DNA of 64,000 nucleotides from Pseudohoeflea suaedae (lineage in GTDB: Bacteria; Pseudomonadota; Alphaproteobacteria; Rhizobiales; Rhizobiaceae): the NCBI RefSeq assembly GCF_004354915.1, contig NZ_SMSI01000004.1, positions 1 through 64,000 of the forward strand, given 5' to 3'. The position numbers and the translations under genes were made by a program. Position 1 is the first letter of the stretch. The number at the start of each line of letters is the position of its first letter. Positions 36,322-45,907 of this stretch are shown piece after piece. A model generated the notes under the pieces. The model was not told where the DNA came from and did no database searches. It saw nothing but the letters and a program-made list of their open reading frames with translations.

Positions 36322-38136
36322 CTAGGAATAATGGTTGCGCACGATCGCCTGGGCCAGTTCCTCGCGGTCAATGACGCCGACCACATCCTCGGCGCGCGGC
36401 ACACCGGATTCATTTGCCACGACGATGGCATAGGAGCGGTCGCGCCGGCTCATGCGGGTGATCACCGAGTTCAGGTTACCCTTGGGCACCGCGACCACGA
36501 AATCGGTCTTCATGATTTCGCCCAGCGACTGCCGCGTGAAACGGTCCGCCTGATAGGGAATGGCCGAGAAGCGGACATAGCCTACGATCCTGGTTCCGTC
36601 GGTCACGACCACGCGATTTGTTTCCACATCCACCCGCGAGAGCGCTTCGGTGACCGACATTTCCATCGGCAGCACGATGAAATCCGTGCTCATCACCTCG
36701 CGTGCCGGCTGGACCAGGAACATGTTGGTCGTCCGGTCGGTGGGAATGGCGCGACCGCGCTTGCGCAGCTTGATCGTGTAGATGTCGTTGACGACCAGCG
36801 CACGCCGGATACCCAGGGCAATCGCAACCGCGAGCACCAGCGGCAGGATGATGTTGTAATCGCGTGTCATCTCGAAGATCATGACGATCGCCGTCATGGC
36901 GGCACTGGTGCCGGCCCCGACCATCGCGCCCATGCCGATCATTGCGAAGACGGCGACCGAAAGCCCTGAATTCGGGAAGAGCCAGACACCGGCGGTGCCG
37001 ATGGCGGCTCCCAGCGCCGCGCCCATGAAGAGCGACGGCGAGAAGATGCCGCCAGAAGCCCCTGCACCCAGGCTGACGGTGGTTGCCAGAAGCTTCATCA
37101 CGAAGAGGACGAGCAGCAGGATGACCGTCATGTCGTTGCCGATGAGGATATCCTGGATCGTCGCATAGCCCACGCTCAGCACGTGGTAGTGGCCTACGGT
37201 GAGCATGAAGACGTAGCCGGTGAGGCCGACGAAGAGCATGCCGATGACGTTCTTGACGTAATCGTTGAGCTTCATGTCGTCGAACCAGTCTTCCATGAAC
37301 TCGAGAACCAGCACGAAGGCCCATGCGGCAAGCCCCATCGCCACGCCGGTAAAGGCGGCCAGGCCGATTTCGACGAAGTTGACCGCTTCATGGGTGGGGA
37401 GCGTGGTCCAGACCGGAATCTGGAATGTGGCTTCCGCGCCGATGACCTGACGATAGGCATAGGTGGACGTCGCGGTGGCCGCGACCACCGGCAGGAAGCT
37501 GCGCGGGGAGATTTCGGGCAACAACACTTCCACGGCAAACAGCACGCCGCCGAGGGGCGTATTGAAGGTTGCCGCGATGCCCGCGCCCGCGCCCGCCGCA
37601 AGCAGGATGATCTTCTGCGACCGGATGAGCCCGAGCCAGCGCCCGAGGGTCGAACCGAAGGACGAGCCGATCTGGATGATCGGTCCTTCGCGACCGACCG
37701 ATGCGCCCGTTCCGATGGAGATGGCCGAGGCCAGGGATTTGACCACCGCGACAATGCCGCGAATGTTGCCGCCCCGGTGGTAGATCGCAAACATCACCTC
37801 GGGCACGCCGTGTCCCTTGGCTTCAGGCGCCCATGTCTTGACCAGGAAAACGACGATCAGGCCGCCGATGACGGGGACCAGGACGATGAACGGTCCCCAT
37901 ACGCTCGGTTCGCCGTAGACATTGGGGTCGAGGACGAAGGAGAACTGTCCGTAGAAGGCGAGATTGTAGATGCCCGCGATCAGGAACTTGAAGACGATCG
38001 CGCCGGCCGCCGCGACGAGACCGACGATGAATGCGAAGAACACCAGAACCGGAAGTGAGAGCTCCCTGTCCGGACGCTTCACCTCCTCGTCTTTCGGTGC
38101 AGACGGCTGGGCGGCAGTGGAATCAGGAAGTGTCAT
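36322..38136 (-). CDS. ClC-family chloride channel or transporter with CBS domains
   Basis: A 604-residue integral membrane protein. The three ClC selectivity-filter signatures are present: GTGASVGREGP (includes the gating Glu), GIAATFNTPLGGVLFAVE, and GAGASGGIFSPSLFMGAALG. About ten membrane helices cover residues 25-455. The C-terminal ~130 residues form a CBS pair (IVLPMEMSVTEALSRVDVETNRVVVTDGTRIVGYVRFS and MKTDFVVAVPKGNLNSVITRMSRRDRSYAIVVANESG). The Glu suggests a fast-gated channel or H+/Cl- exchanger; sequence alone does not separate them. CBS domains often sense nucleotides. Confidence 0.94.
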   Translation of the reverse strand: MTLPDSTAAQPSAPKDEEVKRPDRELSLPVLVFFAFIVGLVAAAGAIVFKFLIAGIYNLAFYGQFSFVLDPNVYGEPSVWGPFIVLVPVIGGLIVVFLVKTWAPEAKGHGVPEVMFAIYHRGGNIRGIVAVVKSLASAISIGTGASVGREGPIIQIGSSFGSTLGRWLGLIRSQKIILLAAGAGAGIAATFNTPLGGVLFAVEVLLPEISPRSFLPVVAATATSTYAYRQVIGAEATFQIPVWTTLPTHEAVNFVEIGLAAFTGVAMGLAAWAFVLVLEFMEDWFDDMKLNDYVKNVIGMLFVGLTGYVFMLTVGHYHVLSVGYATIQDILIGNDMTVILLLVLFVMKLLATTVSLGAGASGGIFSPSLFMGAALGAAIGTAGVWLFPNSGLSVAVFAMIGMGAMVGAGTSAAMTAIVMIFEMTRDYNIILPLVLAVAIALGIRRALVVNDIYTIKLRKRGRAIPTDRTTNMFLVQPAREVMSTDFIVLPMEMSVTEALSRVDVETNRVVVTDGTRIVGYVRFSAIPYQADRFTRQSLGEIMKTDFVVAVPKGNLNSVITRMSRRDRSYAIVVANESGVPRAEDVVGVIDREELAQAIVRNHYS

Positions 38137-38408
38137 GACATTTTCAGCGTGTTTGGCGGCTCGCGGAAAGTCGCTGTTGCGGGGAATTGGGCCCGCTCTA
38201 ACGCCTTTACCTCCGGGATATCAAGGGCGAATTCCGTTGCGTCACCGGTATTTCTGACGGTTTCTTCCCGCATGGTGGCGCGATGCGTGACCTCGATGCA
38301 GCAGAATTTCGGTCGCCGCGCCGTCAGGAAACGCGTTTGCGCTTTCTTCGGGAGCGGTGCAAAGCTTGGGGCAGTAGCCGCGTGCATGACCGGACCGGAG
38401 GAGTGACC

Positions 38409-38975
38409 ATGTCGACCATCGTACCGCCCGCAAATCCCGAGGACGATCCCCGCGTCAAAGCGGTATTCGACGATATCCGCGCCACGCGGAAATCCGATTT
38501 CATCAACAATATGTGGTTGTGGCTCGCCGTCGACCCGGCCCTGCTGGAGCGCACCTGGGGCGAAGTCAAGGCTGTCATGGCGACACCTTCCGGACTGGAT
38601 CCGATGACGAAGGAATTGATCTACATCGCCGTTTCGATCGCCAATAATTGCGCCTATTGCATCCATTCGCATACCGCTGCCGCGCGTGCGAAGGGCATGA
38701 CCGACAGCCAGTATGCCGAGCTTGTCACAATCGTCGCACTGGCGGCCAGGACCAATCATCTCGCCACCGCGTTGCAGGTGCCGACGGACAATGCCTTCGA
38801 CCCGATGCGGGCGACAGAGGATAACCAGCATGCTCTTCATCTACGACAAGACCGGTGCCGCGATCGACCTGCCGGGCGACGGCCAGCTTCACCGGATTGC
38901 CGACATCGGCTGGTACGACCTGTTCAATCCGACCGACGAGGAAAGCGCCGCCGTGGAGGCCGCAACCGGCATTGA
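38409..38975 (+). CDS. Carboxymuconolactone decarboxylase/AhpD-like protein, 3' end overlapping corA
   Basis: The first ~140 residues form an all-helical CMD/AhpD domain with the redox CxxC motif NNCAYCIHSHTAAARAKGMTDSQYAELVTIVALAARTNHLATAL. These proteins are peroxidase-like or disulfide-cycling. After ...DNAFDPMRATED the frame has no stop and continues for about 46 Arg-rich residues through the first 146 bases of corA in a different frame. A TAA in another frame lies at the place where family proteins normally end (about 38820). The tail is therefore probably an artefact of a lost stop or one-base frameshift, and the functional protein is about 140 residues. Confidence 0.85.
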   Translation: MSTIVPPANPEDDPRVKAVFDDIRATRKSDFINNMWLWLAVDPALLERTWGEVKAVMATPSGLDPMTKELIYIAVSIANNCAYCIHSHTAAARAKGMTDSQYAELVTIVALAARTNHLATALQVPTDNAFDPMRATEDNQHALHLRQDRCRDRPAGRRPASPDCRHRLVRPVQSDRRGKRRRGGRNRH

Positions 38976-39804
38976 TCTGCCGAGCCGCGACGAACTGAGC
39001 GATATCGAGCCTTCGAGCCGCCTCTATATCGAAAACGACGCGCTGTTTCTGACCGCGAGCCTCGTCTACCGCGTCGACAGCCAGATTGCTGGACTGGCGG
39101 ATACCGGTTTCATTCTCTCCAGGGACAGCCTCATCACCGTGCGCCATGCAGAGCCCCGCGCCTTCAAGATCTTCACCACCAATATGCGCCGCACATGCGA
39201 CTTCAAGGGTGGCGGAGACATTCTCGCAAGCCTTCTGGAAACGATCGTCGACCGTACGGCCGAAGTCCTCGAGAACGCTTCCCGTGCCGTCGACGACATG
39301 ACCACCAGCGTCTTTCTTGTCGAGACGCAGAACCGTCCGGACCGTGCCACCCGCGACCTCGAGGCCCAGCTGGTCGAGATCGCCGCGTTGCAGCGGCTTG
39401 TGGCGAAGGCCCGCGAAAGCCTCAATTCGCTCTCACGCGTGACCGCCTACATGGCCAGTCAGCCGCAATTCGCCTCGGTGCGGGCGAACAAGGAAAAGTG
39501 CAAGTCCGTCAATCGCGACATCAAGTCACTCTCTGAACATGCGGGCTTCATCGCGGGCAACATCACGTTCCTGCTCGATGCCTGCCTCGGCCTGATTTCG
39601 GTGCAGCAGAACAATGTGATGAAGATCTTTTCCGTGATGGCAGTGCTGATCATGCCGGCGACATTGATCGGGTCGATCTACGGCATGAATTTCGCCCGCA
39701 TCCCGGAACTGCACTGGGCCTACGGCTATCCGATGGCGCTCGGTGCGATGCTGCTCTCCGGCATCGTCCCTTACCTCTGGTTCCGCCGCAAGGGCTGGTG
39801 GTAG
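38830..39804 (+). CDS. corA: CorA-family magnesium transporter
   Basis: A 324-residue CorA protein (324 is close to the family norm). The long cytosolic N-terminal domain leads to two C-terminal membrane helices with the signature YGMNF between them (IGSIYGMNFARIPELHWAYGYPMALGAMLLSGIVPYLWF), and it ends in the basic RRKGWW. It imports Mg2+ (and perhaps Co2+ or Ni2+) as a pentamer. The ATG is at 38830 within the 3' part of the CMD frame, so translation of the two may be coupled. Confidence 0.95.
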   Translation: MLFIYDKTGAAIDLPGDGQLHRIADIGWYDLFNPTDEESAAVEAATGIDLPSRDELSDIEPSSRLYIENDALFLTASLVYRVDSQIAGLADTGFILSRDSLITVRHAEPRAFKIFTTNMRRTCDFKGGGDILASLLETIVDRTAEVLENASRAVDDMTTSVFLVETQNRPDRATRDLEAQLVEIAALQRLVAKARESLNSLSRVTAYMASQPQFASVRANKEKCKSVNRDIKSLSEHAGFIAGNITFLLDACLGLISVQQNNVMKIFSVMAVLIMPATLIGSIYGMNFARIPELHWAYGYPMALGAMLLSGIVPYLWFRRKGWW

Positions 39805-39817
39805 CACCCGGCCGCGT

Positions 39818-40606
39818 TCAGCCCGCTTTCGACTGCGGCAGCCGCGCCGGCACGTCCTGAGCGGATCCAGAGAGAATGAAGCGATCCCTGCCGGCGTTCT
39901 TGGCCTGATAAAGGGCCACGTCGGCACGTTTCATCGTCTGCTCCAGGCGGTCGCCCGCCGCGTGGACGGCGACACCGATGCTTACTGTGACGGCGCTTTC
40001 GCAGCCCGGAATTTTCTGTGCCTTGAGGCGGATGGCCGACCCAACTGCGGCGGCGAAAAGAGCGGCCTGTTCTTCGTTCGCCTTCTCCAGGAAGACCCCG
40101 AACTCCTCACCGCCCAGCCGGCCGATCAATGCGCGCCCCGGCGCGTGATCCATGCTCAGCGACATGATCTCGGCGATACGTCTGAGAACCGCGTCGCCGA
40201 CATCATGGCCGTCGGTATCATTGATCGACTTGAAGTGATCCGCATCGATCATCAGAAAGGCGCCGCCATTGGCGAGATGCTCGCGAACCTGCTCGAGAAA
40301 GAAGGCGCGGGTGGAAACGCCCGTCAGAGGATCGCGGCGAACGACGGCATCCACCTTTTCGATCGTTTCGGAGATCATGCGAAGCAGCGACAAGGCTATC
40401 AACGCGATCGGCGGCGCAATCAGAAGCGGTATTGCGGCGGATATTCCGATGATCAGCCAATAGGCCGCGCTCTCCATGTTGAAGAAGGAAAGAACCACCA
40501 TGAAGACGCTCACGGGGGATGCGACCGAGATGAGGGTGATCAGCAAAGTGCCAGTCAAAACCTGACGTTGAGACGTCAGTTTCATGCGCTTCATCAAAAA
40601 ATCCAT
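39818..40606 (-). CDS. Membrane diguanylate cyclase (GGEEF)
   Basis: A 262-residue protein with two membrane helices (about 18-40 and 46-70) and a GGDEF domain: DPLTGVSTRAFFLEQVREHL, MIDADHFKSINDTDGHDVGDAVLRRIA and RLGGEEFGVFLEK. The GGEEF signature is intact, but no RxxD inhibitory site occurs five residues upstream. It should synthesise c-di-GMP. It converges with corA, only 13 bases apart. No sensor domain beyond the membrane segments is visible. Confidence 0.92.
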   Translation of the reverse strand: MDFLMKRMKLTSQRQVLTGTLLITLISVASPVSVFMVVLSFFNMESAAYWLIIGISAAIPLLIAPPIALIALSLLRMISETIEKVDAVVRRDPLTGVSTRAFFLEQVREHLANGGAFLMIDADHFKSINDTDGHDVGDAVLRRIAEIMSLSMDHAPGRALIGRLGGEEFGVFLEKANEEQAALFAAAVGSAIRLKAQKIPGCESAVTVSIGVAVHAAGDRLEQTMKRADVALYQAKNAGRDRFILSGSAQDVPARLPQSKAG

Positions 40607-40923
40607 ATCGCGGCCCGCACTCGGAATTGTCCGTGGAACGATCAGGTGTCGGCAATCGGAAAGCGCCGACCGGTAACGCTCAATCTGGCATTCGGGCCGC
40701 CACCATACGGTTAATTTTCAAGGGATAGATTTTGCCATCCACGGGACAGCCGCGGCGAGCCGGGCCGATTGCGGGACATCGACCCGATCCGACGTTCCCT
40801 AAGGTCGATGTCACGCACAAAGCGCCGAACTGTTGCAGGGGAGAACGAACCTGCGAGGGTTTAATATCGCCGACATTTCATGCCAATGGTGGTTTTTCCC
40901 TCCCGAATCACTAGATTCACGCG
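40607..40923. other. Intergenic region with a 10-bp inverted repeat
   Basis: No gene seen. GACATCGACC (40775-40784) is perfectly complementary to GGTCGATGTC (40803-40812), with an 18-base loop. This may be an operator or RNA hairpin upstream of the helicase gene. The region otherwise shows no clear signal, apart from AT-rich stretches near 40711-40730 that could be a promoter. Confidence 0.4.
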
Positions 40924-43383
40924 ATGACCGGCTTTGATGACGACATTCCCTTCTTCGGCGACGAGCCGGCGCCCCCGCGGCCTGCCGGCGGCATTGCCGC
41001 GCGTGCAATGGCAGCCAGGCGCCAGCCGGAGACGCCGGACTATGTGAGCGGGCTGAACCCCGAGCAATCACTGGCCGTGCAATCGGTCGACGGCCCGGTG
41101 CTGGTACTTGCGGGCGCGGGCACCGGCAAGACACGCGTCCTGACCACCCGCATCGCCCATATTCTCAATCTCGGCCTTGCCTATCCCTCGCAGATCTTCG
41201 CGGTGACCTTCACCAACAAGGCCGCGCGCGAGATGAAGGAACGTATCGGCCTTCTGGTCGGCGGTGCGGTCGAGGGCATGCCCTGGCTCGGCACCTTTCA
41301 CTCGATCGGCGTGAAGATCATCCGCCGCCATGCCGAACTGGCGGGGCTGAAATCCGATTTCACCATTCTCGACACCGACGATGTGATCAGGCTGCTCAAG
41401 CAGCTGATCCAGGCCGAAGGCATCGACGACAAGCGCTGGCCCGCGCGCCAGTTCGCCCAGCTCATCGACGGCTGGAAGAACAAGGGGCTTGCGCCTGCGG
41501 AGATCCCGGAAGGCGATTCCCGCGCGTTTGCCAACGGCAAGGGCCGTGCGCTCTACACCGCCTACCAGAACCGGCTGCAGACGCTGAACGCCTGCGATTT
41601 CGGCGATCTCCTGTGCCACCCCATCCGCATTTTCCGCAACAACTCGGATATTTTGCGGACCTACCAGGAAAAGTTCCGCTACATCCTCGTCGACGAGTAT
41701 CAGGACACCAATACCGCGCAGTACATGCTTCTCAGGCTGCTGGCGCAACGGCCGGACAAATCGACACCGAACATCTGCTGCGTGGGCGACGACGACCAGT
41801 CCATTTATGGCTGGCGTGGCGCCGAAGTGGAAAACATTCTCCGCTTCGAAAAGGATTTTCCCGGCGCGCTCGTGGTGCGGCTGGAGCGGAACTACCGCTC
41901 GACACAGCATATTCTGGGCACCGCAGCACATCTGATCACGTTCAACGAGGGACGGCTGGGCAAGACCCTTTTTACCGAAAGCGCCGACCCTGACGCCGAA
42001 AAGGTTCAGGTTCACGCAGCCTGGGATTCGGAAGAGGAAGCCCGCGCCATCGGCGAGGAGATCGAGCAGCTCCAGCACAAGGGCGCCAATCTCAACGATA
42101 TCGCCATTCTGGTGCGCGCCTCCTTCCAGATGCGCGAGTTCGAAGAGCGCTTCGTGACCCTCGGCCTCAACTACCGTGTCATCGGCGGCCCGCGCTTCTA
42201 CGAGCGGCAGGAAATCCGTGACGCGATGGCCTTCTTCCGCGTCGTTTGCCAGCCAGCCGACGACCTGGCTTTCGAACGCATCGTCAACGTGCCCAAGCGC
42301 GGCCTCGGCGAAGCCAGCGTGCGGCTGGTTCACGACTATGCCCGCGCCCGTGATATCCCGATGCTCTCGGCCGCCGGCGACCTCGTGCAGACCGACGAGC
42401 TGAAGCCCAAGGCGCGGAAATCGCTGACCGACGTGGTGGAAATGTTCGCCCGCTGGCAGAACCTGCTCGAAACCATGCCCGGCCACGAACTGGCAGAGGT
42501 CATTCTCGAGGAATCCGGCTACACCGAGATGTGGCAGAACGACCGTTCCGCCGACGCTCCGTCACGGCTCGAAAACCTCAAGGAACTGGTCGAGACCATT
42601 TCCGGCTTCGAATCCATTCGGGCGTTTCTCGAACACGTCTCGCTGGTGATGGACACCGACAACAATGCGGATCTCGACGCCGTCTCGCTGATGACGCTGC
42701 ACTCCGCCAAGGGCCTCGAATTCGAAAACGTCTTCCTGCCCGGCTGGGAGGAAGGCCTGTTCCCGCACCAGCGCGCGCTTGACGAAGGCGGCCGCTCGGC
42801 GCTCGAGGAAGAACGGCGCCTCGCCTATGTCGGCGTCACCCGGGCCAAGAAACGCTGCCATATCTGGTTCGTCTCCAATCGCAGGATTCACGGCCTCTGG
42901 CAGTCGACAATCCCTTCGCGGTTCCTGGACGAGCTGCCGGAAGAACACGTGGAAGTTTCCGAATCCGACAGCTCCTATGGCGGCTACAACCAGTACGGTC
43001 GCGGTCAGTCCGGCGGCCCCTACGGCGCCTCGCGTTTCGACAAGGCCGAACCGTTTGGCGGCAACTACAATTCGCCGGGCTGGCGCCGCGCACAGGCCAA
43101 CCAGACGTCGGCCACCCGCGACAACTGGGGCAACCGTTCAGGTCATGCGGTCGAACGCATCGCCTATGGCGAATCCGGCCCTCGCGGCAAGACCATCGAG
43201 GGTGAACTGGTCGCCAAGTCGGCAACCGACACGCCGTCGGCCTTCCGGGTCGGCGACCGGGTGTTCCACATGAAGTTCGGGAACGGCAACATCGCCGCCG
43301 TCGACGGGAACAAGCTGACCATCGATTTCGACAAGGCCGGCCAGAAACGCGTGCTCGACGGCTTCATCCAGCGCGTCGGATGA
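40924..43383 (+). CDS. UvrD/PcrA-type ATP-dependent DNA helicase
   Basis: An 819-residue superfamily-1 helicase with all core motifs: Walker A GAGTGKTRVLTTRI (about residues 62-75), motif II VDEYQDTNTAQYMLL, motif III GDDDQSIYGWRGAEVENIL, motif IV LERNYRS, motif V SLMTLHSAKGLEFENVFLPGWEEGLFPH and motif VI EEERRLAYVGVTRAKKRC. It should unwind DNA 3'-5' in nucleotide-excision and mismatch repair and remove stalled RecA. The C-terminal tail after ~670 is Gly/Ser/Tyr-rich and variable, with a Tudor-like end (RVGDRVFHMKFGNGNIAAVDGNKLTIDFDKAGQKRVLDGFI). Length fits PcrA/UvrD. Confidence 0.94.
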   Translation: MTGFDDDIPFFGDEPAPPRPAGGIAARAMAARRQPETPDYVSGLNPEQSLAVQSVDGPVLVLAGAGTGKTRVLTTRIAHILNLGLAYPSQIFAVTFTNKAAREMKERIGLLVGGAVEGMPWLGTFHSIGVKIIRRHAELAGLKSDFTILDTDDVIRLLKQLIQAEGIDDKRWPARQFAQLIDGWKNKGLAPAEIPEGDSRAFANGKGRALYTAYQNRLQTLNACDFGDLLCHPIRIFRNNSDILRTYQEKFRYILVDEYQDTNTAQYMLLRLLAQRPDKSTPNICCVGDDDQSIYGWRGAEVENILRFEKDFPGALVVRLERNYRSTQHILGTAAHLITFNEGRLGKTLFTESADPDAEKVQVHAAWDSEEEARAIGEEIEQLQHKGANLNDIAILVRASFQMREFEERFVTLGLNYRVIGGPRFYERQEIRDAMAFFRVVCQPADDLAFERIVNVPKRGLGEASVRLVHDYARARDIPMLSAAGDLVQTDELKPKARKSLTDVVEMFARWQNLLETMPGHELAEVILEESGYTEMWQNDRSADAPSRLENLKELVETISGFESIRAFLEHVSLVMDTDNNADLDAVSLMTLHSAKGLEFENVFLPGWEEGLFPHQRALDEGGRSALEEERRLAYVGVTRAKKRCHIWFVSNRRIHGLWQSTIPSRFLDELPEEHVEVSESDSSYGGYNQYGRGQSGGPYGASRFDKAEPFGGNYNSPGWRRAQANQTSATRDNWGNRSGHAVERIAYGESGPRGKTIEGELVAKSATDTPSAFRVGDRVFHMKFGNGNIAAVDGNKLTIDFDKAGQKRVLDGFIQRVG

Positions 43384-43498
43384 TTCTGGATCTAACACCA
43401 CAAATACCTGGAAATCCGGGCATTTAAGCATCAGATTAGGTGTCTGTTCAGACATCGCTGCTAGTCAGGTCATCCCCGGCGTATGCGCGCGCAGTTTC

Positions 43499-44734
43499 AT
43501 GGCATTGTGGGATGCAGACTTGCTCGATGTAGCAACCATATTCTTTTGCACATTCGTATGCCTGCTCGTCGCCGGCATGGTGATGACGGTGGTCTGGTGG
43601 AACAACAAGCATGAACCAGGCGCCGGCCTGTGGGCGCTTTCCTCCTACATCGGTGCACTTGCCGGACTGGCCACCGCCCTGCGTTCGGTCATTCCCGGCC
43701 ATTTCGAATTTCAGGTGGCCGTCTGCAATCTTCTCGAGCTGGCAGCCTACGGTATCGTCTGGGCGGGAATTCGTTCGTTCAATCGGCAGAAGATACACTG
43801 GCACTATCCCGGCGCGGTCCTCGTGGCCTGGACTGCCGGCTTCATCCTCTGGGAGCCGTTCCGCACCGACATCAACATCGTCGTCATCATCCAGACCGCC
43901 CTTACGGTGAGCTTTGCCTTTCTCCTGGCCTGGGAAATCCACAACGGCCCGGGCAACCGGCAGCTGCCCATGGTCCCTATCGTCATCTGCCTTCTGATCA
44001 CCCACGCTCTGGCGCGGGCGACGATCATTCCATGCGCGATCCTGTGGCCGGCCACCTTGGTCAACGGCCAGGCCGATGCCTTCTGGTTCGGCCCCTACAT
44101 GATCGAATTGCTGGTTCATACCGTGGCGACCGCCATTTCCTTCGTGGTCCTGATCAAGGACAGGTCCGAGCAGCGCCATCGCATCGCCGCTGAAACCGAC
44201 GTGCTGACCGGAATCCAGAACCGGCGCGCCTTCATAGAGGTCACGCAGCTGGCGCTGGCCAACAAGATGCATGACTGGTCGCTTGCCATTCTCGACCTCG
44301 ACAATTTCAAGGCCATCAACGATCGGCACGGGCATCAGACCGGCGACCGCATGCTGGTGCGCTTCAGCGATGTCGTGAAGACGACGATCCCCGAAAATGC
44401 CAGATTTGCCCGCATTGGGGGCGAGGAATTCGCAATCCTGATGAAGACCGGCGACGAGCGCCTGGTCCGCAGCCTTCTGGAAAGCGTGCGCAGGGCGGTC
44501 GAGGCGCTGCCGGTCAATCATCACGGCCGGCGCGTTCCCTTGACAACCAGCATCGGCGTGGCCGCGACACCGGTCGTCGGACGCAACTTCGACACACTGA
44601 TGGGTGCCGCCGACGAAGCCGTCTACCGGGCCAAGAATGCGGGCCGCAACCGCGTCGAATTCTTCGAGCCTCCGGAAGCCGCCAACGAGATGGCCGGCAC
44701 GGAGAAGCACCGCCTCCGGGCCAGGGCCGGCTGA
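43499..44734 (+). CDS. Multi-pass membrane diguanylate cyclase (GGEEF)
   Basis: A 411-residue protein. The first ~220 residues hold about six membrane helices (VATIFFCTFVCLLVAGMVMTVV onward), a sensor region I cannot assign to a named family. The C-terminal GGDEF domain shows DVLTGIQNRRAFIEV, DLDNFKAINDRHGHQTGDRMLVRFSDVV and RIGGEEFAILMKTGD. The signature is intact and no RxxD site is seen before it. It should be a membrane-anchored c-di-GMP synthase responding to an unknown signal. Confidence 0.92.
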   Translation: MALWDADLLDVATIFFCTFVCLLVAGMVMTVVWWNNKHEPGAGLWALSSYIGALAGLATALRSVIPGHFEFQVAVCNLLELAAYGIVWAGIRSFNRQKIHWHYPGAVLVAWTAGFILWEPFRTDINIVVIIQTALTVSFAFLLAWEIHNGPGNRQLPMVPIVICLLITHALARATIIPCAILWPATLVNGQADAFWFGPYMIELLVHTVATAISFVVLIKDRSEQRHRIAAETDVLTGIQNRRAFIEVTQLALANKMHDWSLAILDLDNFKAINDRHGHQTGDRMLVRFSDVVKTTIPENARFARIGGEEFAILMKTGDERLVRSLLESVRRAVEALPVNHHGRRVPLTTSIGVAATPVVGRNFDTLMGAADEAVYRAKNAGRNRVEFFEPPEAANEMAGTEKHRLRARAG

Positions 44735-44853
44735 CGAAGTTTCAGCGAAACTGTGGAACTTCCCGCCTTTTTGCTCCGTTATTGGCATAAGTGGGTGTGC
44801 AGCGTCGGCAGAACGATGTCTGATATCCCGACAGAAACCGGATTCTTATCGAC

Positions 44854-45276
44854 GTGTCATACGAGCGAAAACCTCTTTCCTTCTGCCCTGTCCTGCCGCT
44901 GTTGATCGCAGGCGCCGCCGTGGTGACGCTGACATTTGCCGTCTCCGCCATGGCGCAGGGCGGATTGCCCTCCAACAGCTACACGACCCCCGGACTGCCG
45001 GCCTATCGCCTGCCCTCCAACACGCCACAGCCGGATTTCCGGCCATCGGACCTGCAGACCGAGAAATATACGCCGCACCTCCAGCCGAGCGCGCCGTCCG
45101 GCGTCAGGGTGCCGAAACGCCCCGCGCTTCCCGAATTCGGCGCCGCTGGCTGCCCGAAAATCTTCACCCCCGTCTGCGGTCGCATCGGCAATTCCGCGCG
45201 CACCTTCACCAACTCCTGCACCCTGCAGGCTTCCGGCGCCGTTCCGGTTCCGGCTTCGCAGTGCCGGGGTGGCTGA
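44854..45276 (+). CDS. Secreted Kazal-type domain protein
   Basis: A 140-residue exported protein with a GTG start. The N-terminal hydrophobic stretch (LSFCPVLPLLIAGAAVVTLTFAVSAMAQ) is a signal peptide. A Pro-rich spacer follows, and the C-terminal ~40 residues form one Kazal-like module: AGCPKIFTPVCGRIGNSARTFTNSCTLQASGAVPVPASQC, with Cys spacing of the CxxxxxPVCGxxG...TFxNxC...C type. Kazal modules usually inhibit serine proteases, although many bacterial ones are uncharacterised. It lies next to another Kazal protein in the same direction, 87 bases before it. Confidence 0.85.
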   Translation: MSYERKPLSFCPVLPLLIAGAAVVTLTFAVSAMAQGGLPSNSYTTPGLPAYRLPSNTPQPDFRPSDLQTEKYTPHLQPSAPSGVRVPKRPALPEFGAAGCPKIFTPVCGRIGNSARTFTNSCTLQASGAVPVPASQCRGG

Positions 45277-45363
45277 GCGACCCGAAGAGCCGTTTTCACA
45301 ACCCGTTTGACCGCCCGCACCTGCCGTGGTCTTCTGTGTGTCCAGTTCTAGGAGGAGAGCCCG

Positions 45364-45831
45364 ATGGTCCGATTAATATCCGGAAATGGCCTGCGAGTGG
45401 CGGGGATCGCGATTGCCGGTCTCTTCCTGGCTGCCTGCGAACCGACGGCTCCCGGCTATGGCGGCCCTGGATATGGAGGGCCTGGTTACGGGCCTCCACC
45501 GGCTCCTCCGGGCGGCGGGCGCATCTGCACCCGCATCTACGACCCCGTCTGCGCCACCCGCGGCCGTCAATCGCAGACCTTCCCCAATGCCTGCGAAGCG
45601 CAGTCCGCGGGCTGGGATATCCGCCATGGCGGCCAGTGCCGGAGTTCTGGCCGTCCGGGTCACGGCGGCCCCGGCCCGGGCTCGCGTCCGCAAAGGCCGG
45701 AATTCTGCACCTCCATCTACCAGCCCGTCTGCGGCTCGAACGGGGGGCGCGCGCGCACCTACGAGAACGAGTGCATGATGCGGCAGGACGGCGCGCGGGA
45801 AGTGCCGAACCGCTACTGCCGCCGCGGCTGA
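45364..45831 (+). CDS. Lipoprotein with two Kazal-type domains
   Basis: A 155-residue predicted lipoprotein. The signal peptide ends in the lipobox LFLAAC (Cys about residue 25). A Gly/Pro/Tyr-rich linker leads to two Kazal modules: ICTRIYDPVCATRGRQSQTFPNACEAQ...C and FCTSIYQPVCGSNGGRARTYENECMMR...C, each with the Cys pattern C-PVC-(T/Y)xxxC-C. It would be anchored in the outer or inner membrane facing the periplasm or exterior, where it could inhibit foreign serine proteases. A ribosome site (AGGAGAG) precedes the ATG. Confidence 0.87.
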   Translation: MVRLISGNGLRVAGIAIAGLFLAACEPTAPGYGGPGYGGPGYGPPPAPPGGGRICTRIYDPVCATRGRQSQTFPNACEAQSAGWDIRHGGQCRSSGRPGHGGPGPGSRPQRPEFCTSIYQPVCGSNGGRARTYENECMMRQDGAREVPNRYCRRG

Positions 45832-45852
45832 GATCTCGCGCGACACGAACCC

Positions 45853-45871
45853 TCCCCGCCTTGCGGCGGGG
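45853..45871. repeat. Palindromic intergenic repeat
   Basis: CCCCGCC (45854-45860), loop TTGC, GGCGGGG (45865-45871): a perfect 7-bp hairpin in the space between the Kazal lipoprotein and the convergent DUF922 gene. A related CCCC..TTGCGGCGGGG run recurs near 48330, which suggests a dispersed repeat; it may also end transcription. Confidence 0.6.
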
Positions 45872-45907
45872 TGGATCTGCCAGCTCCCCCTGCGGCGGTG
45901 TCGGAGC

